From Bemisia tabaci (taxonomy: Eukaryota; Arthropoda; Insecta; Hemiptera; Aleyrodidae): 64,000 nucleotides of DNA. Position 1 is the stretch's first letter; each line of letters starts with the position of its first letter. The DNA lies in assembly GCF_918797505.1 (NCBI RefSeq), contig NC_092795.1, positions 124,001 through 188,000 on the forward strand, given 5' to 3'. Shown piece by piece: positions 57,670-64,000 of the stretch. The position numbers and the translations under genes were made by a program. The notes below the pieces were generated by a model, which saw only the letters and a list, made by a program, of their open reading frames with translations, was not told where the DNA came from and searched no databases.

Positions 57670-58673
57670 AATGTCTAAATAAAAATCAGTAATGGTTTAC
57701 TTCATCGGTAAAAACGGGAACGCTGAAGTAAGTTAATTTGTGGAAAAACTATAATGAAAGCTGAAGCTAGTGTCGCATGCGACCATACGAATTTCATTGC
57801 AACGCCTAGATACAACTCTTCGGGTTCTATGGATGTACGTATGTATTGCATGCGTCTAGATGTAAAGTCATTTTGACTCGAGCGACTAAGCGCCTCACCA
57901 GCGGGAGACGCTCACAGGAGCGAGTCAATGGGAGGAGTCGAGCTATATGTGGAAACATTAAAAGCTAATGTAGATTTCAGTGCGGAACGCAGCGATTTTT
58001 GAGGAGATTTCATTGATTTTCTCCTATTATTTCCTTAAAGAAGCATCTCAAACAATTTATCATTTGAGGATATTAACATCAAAAATTGCAGTTTTAGTCA
58101 AAAATTCTATGTCCAACGTCTCTGAAAGACTCGTTTCATTGTGTGGCGGGCTTTACTGAGAGGATCTAAAATGACAGAGTACCCTCCTTTTTTTCTTTTA
58201 TACTTCAAAGACATCTCTTAGACATGAATGGTTGCTCCACAAATCATGCTTCGCACATCGCAATATCTGCAAACCCGAGGCACATAAGATACTCACATCC
58301 TACGCGAAAAATGCGCAAGTTGCGGATCTGAGGTCAAATACTAAAAGAATTGGAAAAACTTACCAAAATCGGCCTATTTTGCCAAAATCGGCCTCCAGGC
58401 TCATGCTGAGGTCAATATTAGACCACGAACGATACTGAAAATGACCAAATCATGCTGCACTTCTTCAGATATAAACCCTCAATCCTCAGATGAGCAAAAG
58501 ACGCAAGGTTGAAGGAATTTAGCTAGAGTGGAACCAAAAACTGCCCTTTTTGATAATCCGTTAGTCCTTTTTTTTGCTTAGTTTTCTTTTTTTATACAGA
58601 AGTCCGAGAAAAATAATTTCTGCATAAGACAATGTTGAAGCGACAAAAATACAAGGGCAAAAATTGGATTAAA
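57670..58673. other. No gene seen
   Basis: AT-rich DNA. 57770-57860 shares a diverged block with about 7795-7845. A 68-codon frame at 58232-58438 is unrecognised. Confidence 0.35.
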
Positions 58674-58726
58674 TTTAGTAATTAGGAACTGAAATTTCTG
58701 GGTCGTAAAGACATTATATGGACGTA

Positions 58727-58844
58727 TTTCTGTCAAACGGAACTATGTGCATTAAGACATGAACCCTGAGACCAATGAGAATATATGCATAACAGGGCTT
58801 ACGTCATAATGCACATAGTTCCGTTTGGTAGAAATATGTCCATA
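58727..58844. mobile_element. Short TGGACGTATTTC palindrome
   Basis: TATGGACGTATTTCTGTCAA and ACGGAACTATGTGCATTA at the left mirror TAATGCACATAGTTCCGT and TTGGTAGAAATATGTCCATA at the right. Only the termini of the longer 53468-53910 relative are kept, with a short unrelated-looking centre of about 40 bp. Confidence 0.82.
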
Positions 58845-58898
58845 TGATCATAAGGAAACGAATGACGCATACGTTATTTCTGAACTGAGCTGTAATTC

Positions 58899-59018
58899 GT
58901 CGCTCCTCTGAGGTAGGGGCGTATCTCTATTTCCACATTAGCCCCGTTCACCGTATAAATACATGCTTTCTGAGGCTCATGTGGAAATAGAGATACGCCC
59001 CCACCTCAGCGGAACGAC
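58899..59018. repeat. Palindrome, GGGGCGTATCTCTATTTCC
   Basis: CTGAGGTAGGGGCGTATCTC with TATTTCCACAT is inverted as ATGTGGAAATAGAGATACGC with CCCCACCTCAG. GTCG..CC outside pairs with GG..CGAC. The 92-bp segment at 12521-12612 matches the right part. Confidence 0.78.
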
Positions 59019-59054
59019 AAATTGTAGTCCCTCATTTGAAAATGTAGTCCAGTT

Positions 59055-60831
59055 GATTATTACCAAGAGTATTTCGATTAAAAGTTGAGGAACAAATCCG
59101 AAATCCGCAACAACGTTAAACGGGAGCTCCCAAAGAATGACGAAAGTTGTACTTGGAGGCGGCGGATTTTCGAGTGTGAAAATATTATTTTAGCTGGCTG
59201 CACGAGAGGTGTGCAAAAGGCGTGGAGCCACATAAGCGAGCGTGGAAAATACGATACGCTGACAAGCAGTGTTGGCTGTAATCGTCTCTGTAAATCGGTG
59301 CCTTCCCCGGGTCCCGAGCGGGAATATCATTGCCAGGCAACCTAGACCCCCCGTTGAGCTGCGCGGCACTTTTTATGGTCCCCCCTTTCCCCCATCGCCG
59401 CCACCACCACCCCCCGGCGCAGAGCCCCGGGACGCTCCTCGCATCCGATCTAATGACGTCATACGGCGCCCGCAAATGATTTTGTCAAGTGCAATTTTGA
59501 CCTGCATTCATAAACAGATCAAATTCTCGCGCCCCGCTCAATCCGGGGTGAAAAACCCCCGGTTCCCTCGGTGACCCGTCTTGGCTCTTGGAGCCTGTTC
59601 CGACACCGAATCCAAGCTCCGCCGTCTCGGATCGGGTCCCTTGGAAACAGTCTTTATTTCTTTCCTCCCCGCTCCACCCGAATGACCCTCCCTGCAAAGT
59701 GTGCGACGGAATATTTCAACTTTCTTTCGTGCTTACTTTTTTTTTTTACTTGTGCTCACCTTTTCACAGAGACATTACAATATTTACATTATAATATTGC
59801 GTGCTTACAAATTTCCTTGATGAAAGGGGATCACCAGGAATGGGTGAGGGATAAATACTATGGGGCATAATACACATATGTTTTGTTAAAATATGTTCCG
59901 TAATTAAAAAGATATTACAATACAATACCATTAAAAGTTTTATACCCTACCTGTACGTACAATGTGTATATTTCTAATCATGTACAAGGTCACAATAAAT
60001 CAATATGATATATTTATATATTTTCTTATCACATTTGATTATACTTGAATTCATATTAGATCTTCGATATTTCAATGACTTATTTCGAAAAGTGCTTGAT
60101 TCAAGAATTACCAATTTCAAGTGTTTGTTCAAGTGTCAGTTTTGTTATTTAGTTCCGAAAAGAGCCCCGTAGCCGAAAATATGAAACTTCCCGGTGCTTC
60201 AATAGTGCAATAAGGAAGTTTTGTAACTAAGAAGTGGGGCATTTCTTCAAACAAACAGGAATTCTTGGCTAATTTTTAACTGTAGACTAAAAAGAAAAAT
60301 CGGGAAAATAAATAGGGTGTTCCAAAAGCCCCCCCCCCCCCCAACTTTTGAACCGTTAGTTAGAAAAACGAAACTCAATATCGCGGGCCCTCCCCCATGT
60401 CTCCCCAGATAGGGGGGCCTTAACTTTTTTTTTTTTTTTTTAAAACAGTAATCCCTATCTTGTGGTACACCATTGGAAAGGGCCTTAAAAACTAAGAATT
60501 GTGGCACGAATCGCAGATCAATATCTTAATTTTTGACCGTGTAATTATAAGTCAAAAGTTAGATTTGACCTTTTTCCAAACAATCATAACCCCGCAGTTC
60601 AAATTATCGTAGAAAAAAAGGAGAAAAATTTACAAAATTGTAAGCATTTTTATGTATATCTTATGAATCACTTCAAACAAATTTTAAGGGGGGTTTCAGG
60701 CCCCCAAATACGTCTGTTCAAAAGTCATACAATTTTCCCGCAAAATAAGCCTTAACTTTGCATCAACAATATCTTCGTAAGTTCAAAATTAGTTCAATAT
60801 TACGTTTTAAAGTCCCAAAACTTCGGGCATA

Positions 60832-60834
<3 letters not shown>
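59055..60834. other. GC-rich patch then AT-rich DNA; no recognised gene
   Basis: 59290-59700 is GC-rich, with C-runs, CACCACCACC and a TGACGTCA palindrome (CRE-like) at 59454-59461. It has overlapping frames but no domain. 60330-60342 is a C-run, 60418-60440 a T-run, and GTGTTCCAAAAG precedes the C-run. These suggest decayed repeats. Confidence 0.35.

Positions 60835-60868
<34 letters not shown>
60835..60868 (+). repeat. Poly(A) run of 34
   Basis: Uninterrupted A homopolymer shortly before the start of H copy 3. No gene or retroelement body was recognised immediately upstream, so it is not assigned as a retrotransposon tail. Confidence 0.9.
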
Positions 60869-60870
<2 letters not shown>

Positions 60871-60894
60871 AAGGTGATTAACTTTGACCGTTAA

Positions 60895-62130
60895 AATTTC
60901 AACCATTAGGGCTCGCTTTTTGAAATCACTCGGATGTACCATAGCACAGCACACCGATGAACCAATGCTATTCAACGGGTGGTCAGTTTTTTTTTTTTCG
61001 TGGGATCCGTTTTTTCGTGTTTGAACCGTTATATTCATAAGCCCTGATGGTCATTTATCGAAAAACCGAATCGACTTCTCAGGAGATTCCCTTGAGGATA
61101 TTCCGTCAAAACCGTATTATTTTATTTCACAGAGAGCTCAAACAAGCTTTTCTACCCTCGAATGACCCAAACCCCGCCGCATTTTTTTAGTCAATGAGCG
61201 TTGTTTATATATGTGCTTGTTCGATCAACAGCGGATGAACATAATATGGTGGCTCTTGAGTGGCCGCCATTATCCCACTTCAAATTTTAAGAGTAAAAAT
61301 AAAAAAAAGAACCATTGTACCCCATAAACTTGAATTTGTTTGCCGGGCGGGAACTAAGTTCACATGTACTAAAACTTTACGTGTGTACAATATAAAGGTT
61401 AGGGAACAACGTTGAAGCACTTTTTAGGAGCCAAAAAAAGGCTATTCCGTTCGATTTTATCGCACGAGAGAACCTTTTTGGGGGTCTGCCGATCGACCAC
61501 ATGAACTTAAATTCGTCTGCCGGACTAGAACTAAGTTTACATGTACTCAAACTGTATGTGTGTGCAATATAAAGAGAAAAACGTTAAAGCACTTTTCAAG
61601 AGGCAAAAAAGGGCTCTCCCATGCGATTTCAAACACGTTTTTTGGAGGGCGCAGCGGCCATAATGCACCATACTTTTGAGGTTTGATATTGTCCAATCCG
61701 TTACGAGGGAGGTCTGAACTATGTTTTCGCAAAGTTTCAAGCGTGCCTGAGTAGTGGCGCCAAAAGTTCAGCTGGCTCTTCGACTATTAGTGATTGTATT
61801 GAATGTTGTGGACCAATTGAAAATAATTAATACTAGATAAAAAACGTACGAACATTTTCTCGTGAGTTAATAAGGAAAACATAAATACTATACTTTCTTC
61901 ACACAATCAGCCAAATTCATGATTTTATTTTCTTTTTTCAACAAAATTGATTTTTAATCAACGTTCATGAATCAATATGTTCCCTTAAATTTAGCAAAAA
62001 GTACCAAATGATAAAATGAAAATAGCATGAAAATGACATGAAAATAGTATGTCTCTACGCTACTTTGGCACGATTTTCCTTCATGTTGGATGTATCTTCT
62101 TGTTTTGTTTTTACTTTGCTTGAAATTTGA
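60895..62130 (+). mobile_element. Repeat H, copy 3 (diverged)
   Basis: AGGGCTCGCTTTTTGAAATC and ACTCGGATGTACCATAG at the start, ACCAATGCTATTCAACGGG, CCGTATTATT and GTCAATGAGCGTT follow in the same order as in copy 2. The far part, CAACGTTCATGAATCAATAT and TTTAGCAAAAAGTACCAA, is also shared. The middle differs and holds an internal direct repeat at 61312-61645. It lacks the shared 75-codon frame. Confidence 0.72.
61312..61645 (+). repeat. Direct repeat inside H copy 3, unit about 165 bp
   Basis: 61312-61470 and 61483-61645 share TGCCGG, GAACTAAGTT.ACATGTACT, GTGTG.ACAATATAAAG and AAGCACTTTT plus AAAAAGGGCT-type blocks. They are arranged head to tail and clearly diverged. Confidence 0.7.
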
Positions 62131-62302
62131 GAACTTGAAAACGTGATTTTGAACGATTTTGAACTTACGGATATTTATTGGTATATATAACATTTGTTAT
62201 GATTTTTTTTTTCTTTCTTTTTTTTAATTAACCGGGAGAAAAATCGGAGATAATGTCGTTGTTGTAATTTTTATTCTCTTCTTTTTTTTTTTTTTTTTTT
62301 TA

Positions 62303-63215
62303 AGCGTGCCAGTAGGGCTCGCTTTTTGAAATCACTCGGATGTACCATAGTACAGCACACAGATCAACCAATGCTATTCAACGGGTCGTCCAAATACTTT
62401 TTTCCTCGCACCCGTTTCTTTGTCTTTGAACCATTACACTGTCAAGCCCTGATGGTCTTTTACCAAAAAATCTAATGAACTGCTAATTGGAAACCCTTGA
62501 GAACATTTTTCTGTCAAAACCGTATTATTCAATTTGACAGAAACCTCATATGAGCCTTACGCTTGGAGGACTCAACTCTAGAACCTTCTTTCCCGCCAAA
62601 ACTCTATAGCCAATGAGCGTCTTGCACTGTAAGTGCAATCTGTGATGAGCCTCGTGACTTATTATACTATGTACTAACCATGGCCCCTGCCGAAATCCAC
62701 TTAAACTACTACAGTTATCTCGCGATATAGCTTTGGGTGTCCGGTTTCGAGCAAGGCAATAAAAGACGGCGAGGCGATTAACCGATTAACCATTCACCGT
62801 GATGCCAGGATCCACCAAATTTTCTCAAAAATTGTTTTCCGTCTATTTAGCGAGTTTTTCTTTACTTTCCGTTGAAGTACAAATAAAAAGAGACCTCATT
62901 TGTACAAATCGGCCGAATAGGAGAGAAGTTACAGTTCGAAATCCAAAGAGATTAACTGAACGCGATTTCGATGCACGGCAGTTCGCCCAAATCACGGTCG
63001 TGCGCAAATGCCGCATATCAGCTTAAAATCAAAATAATTGGACGGAATCTTTAAAATTAATGTACATTCAACGTTCATGAATCAATATTTTCTCCCAAAT
63101 TTAGCAAAAAGTACCAATTGATGCAAAAAGCAAAGACGCGAAAATAAGAGGTATTTGTCCAACATTTCAGTTATTCGGCACGCTTTTCCAACATACTCAT
63201 GTTGGATTTTTTCTT
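62303..63215 (+). mobile_element. Repeat H, copy 2 (uninterrupted)
   Basis: Runs from GCGTGCCAGTAGGGCTCGC, after a T-run at 62281-62301, to GGCACGC near 63178, CCAACATACTCATGTTGG and TCTTCTTGTTTT. It preserves the empty site of FB copy A at about 62960-62973 (CGCGATTTCGATG). A plus-strand frame at 62799-63026 (75 codons, starts MMPGSTKFSQ) parallels the frame in copy 1 with many amino-acid differences, so purifying selection is not evident. Product unknown. Confidence 0.75.
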
Positions 63216-64000
63216 CTTGTTTTTTTTTGTTTTACCGAAGCATCAAAATGACATTTTTTTATATCTCACCCTACGTGAACGTGAGGTGATTTATATTTAG
63301 CGCAAGGCCTGGGCATCCTCCAAAACATACGATGGAGCTGGGTACTTTTCGCCGACGCCCTCTCTTGAGCGAAGATACGAGCACTCTTGAAGCATTTATT
63401 CACCGACAATGGAAATAAACGTGGAAATAATCGAAGCACCCCGTTCTGGGATGAAAACTCATTTTTTCTTCTTGGTGCATGTGCAGCATGTGACGTGGAA
63501 TACCAAGTTGGAAGAGACGAATTTTCACGATTTCCTTTCGGCGCTGAGAAATGGTTCTTTGGCTGGCTGGAAGTAGAATTGCGGGCAGGAACAGGATCCG
63601 GCCCGGGTTCCCGCAAAAAGGGCGTTCTAAAGTCACCCCGTTTTGCAACTTAATTTCGCCGCCGTGTCCCGTCAGCGAGGGAGGTGGCCAGACGGGGGTG
63701 GGAGATGCGGATACGCGGCTTCCAGTCATGATCAATGTTCTTTCCGGCGAGTTGGAAGCCCAAGTCTGTTCAACTGTCGCTACAACACACCAGTATCCCG
63801 TCCGAAGGAATAACGTCGTATCATCCTCTCCATCTTGCCATATTTCCCCTTAATTGCATTTATTTTGGAGGAAATTTATGAATATTTACTCTTGAAATTT
63901 TCACATACCGTAGATTAAAATACACATTGAATGGGTCACAAAACGTGTTTTTCATTTAATATTCTGAAATTATCACATGAGTAAATCACGTGCTCATGTT
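63216..64000. other. No recognised gene; GC-richer patch
   Basis: 63540-63720 is GC-richer, and overlapping frames of about 90-115 codons occur on both strands across 63266-63853. None shows a recognisable domain or a splice context I trust. Confidence 0.35.

Larger units (their letters stand above)
58674..59054. mobile_element. GGACTACATTTT-family element with two inner palindromes
   Basis: TAATTAGGAACTGAAATTTC near 58678 and AATTGTAGTCCCTCATTTGA with AAATGTAGTCC at the right are the partly decayed counterparts of the 49363-49502 element. The inner AAGGAAACGAATGACGCATA with CGTTATTTC also matches that copy. Two further palindromes, 58727-58844 and 58899-59018, sit inside. Confidence 0.6.

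Noticed and set aside
59454..59461. CRE-type TGACGTCA as a promoter element
   Set aside because: A single 8-bp palindrome without TATA, initiator or downstream exon evidence is expected by chance.
1..64000. Bacterial or endosymbiont contig
   Set aside because: No dense coding, no ribosome-binding-site-led genes, abundant MITEs and hAT or piggyBac-type elements, and a spliced LRR exon all indicate a eukaryotic nuclear genome.

Overview
This window looks like arthropod nuclear DNA, most likely from an insect. It is AT-rich, gene-poor and packed with non-autonomous DNA transposons. There is no operon structure, no ribosomal RNA gene, no bacterial-type gene density, and no long reading frame: the longest is about 170 codons. 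The dense palindromic repeats with conserved termini suggest a sap-feeding hemipteran such as a whitefly, but that species guess rests on general resemblance and is weak.

Only one stretch is convincing as host coding sequence. It is a minus-strand exon at 45907-46136 carrying a start codon, a signal peptide, a Gly/Pro linker and the N-terminal cap of a leucine-rich-repeat protein. It is bounded by an acceptor at 46156-46157 and a GTAAGT donor. The remaining exons were not found, so most flanking DNA may be intron or intergenic. A weaker candidate for a small secreted protein starts at 24374.

Layout. 1-349 and 28015-28370 are two direct copies of a repeat whose core is a chain of four three-base-loop hairpins. 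891-2496 is a 1.6-kb foldback element. 5697-5943 and 26104-26350 are one MITE family. 8002-9037 is a piggyBac-type MITE with TTAA duplications. 10297-14853 is bracketed by inverted repeat arrays and holds a hAT element nested in another hAT plus four palindromic MITEs. 16927-18374 and 20784-22931 hold elements with CACTG...CAGTG termini and a 5S-rRNA-derived relic at 21836-21960. 29097-31880 is a repeat here called H, split by an AT-rich foldback element at 29340-31201. That foldback element recurs inverted at 54501-56368, where it splits a near-perfect palindrome. 43740-44905 is a palindrome split by a hAT element with perfect 8-bp target duplications. 51345-51858 is another hAT element. 53468-53910, 46221-46595 and 58727-58844 are one palindrome family. 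60890-63215 holds two more copies of H in tandem.

The elements do not form a pathway. Their value is historical: nested insertions, target duplications and uninterrupted relatives inside one window allow insertion sites to be read directly, including a 2-bp AA duplication for the foldback element at both of its sites.
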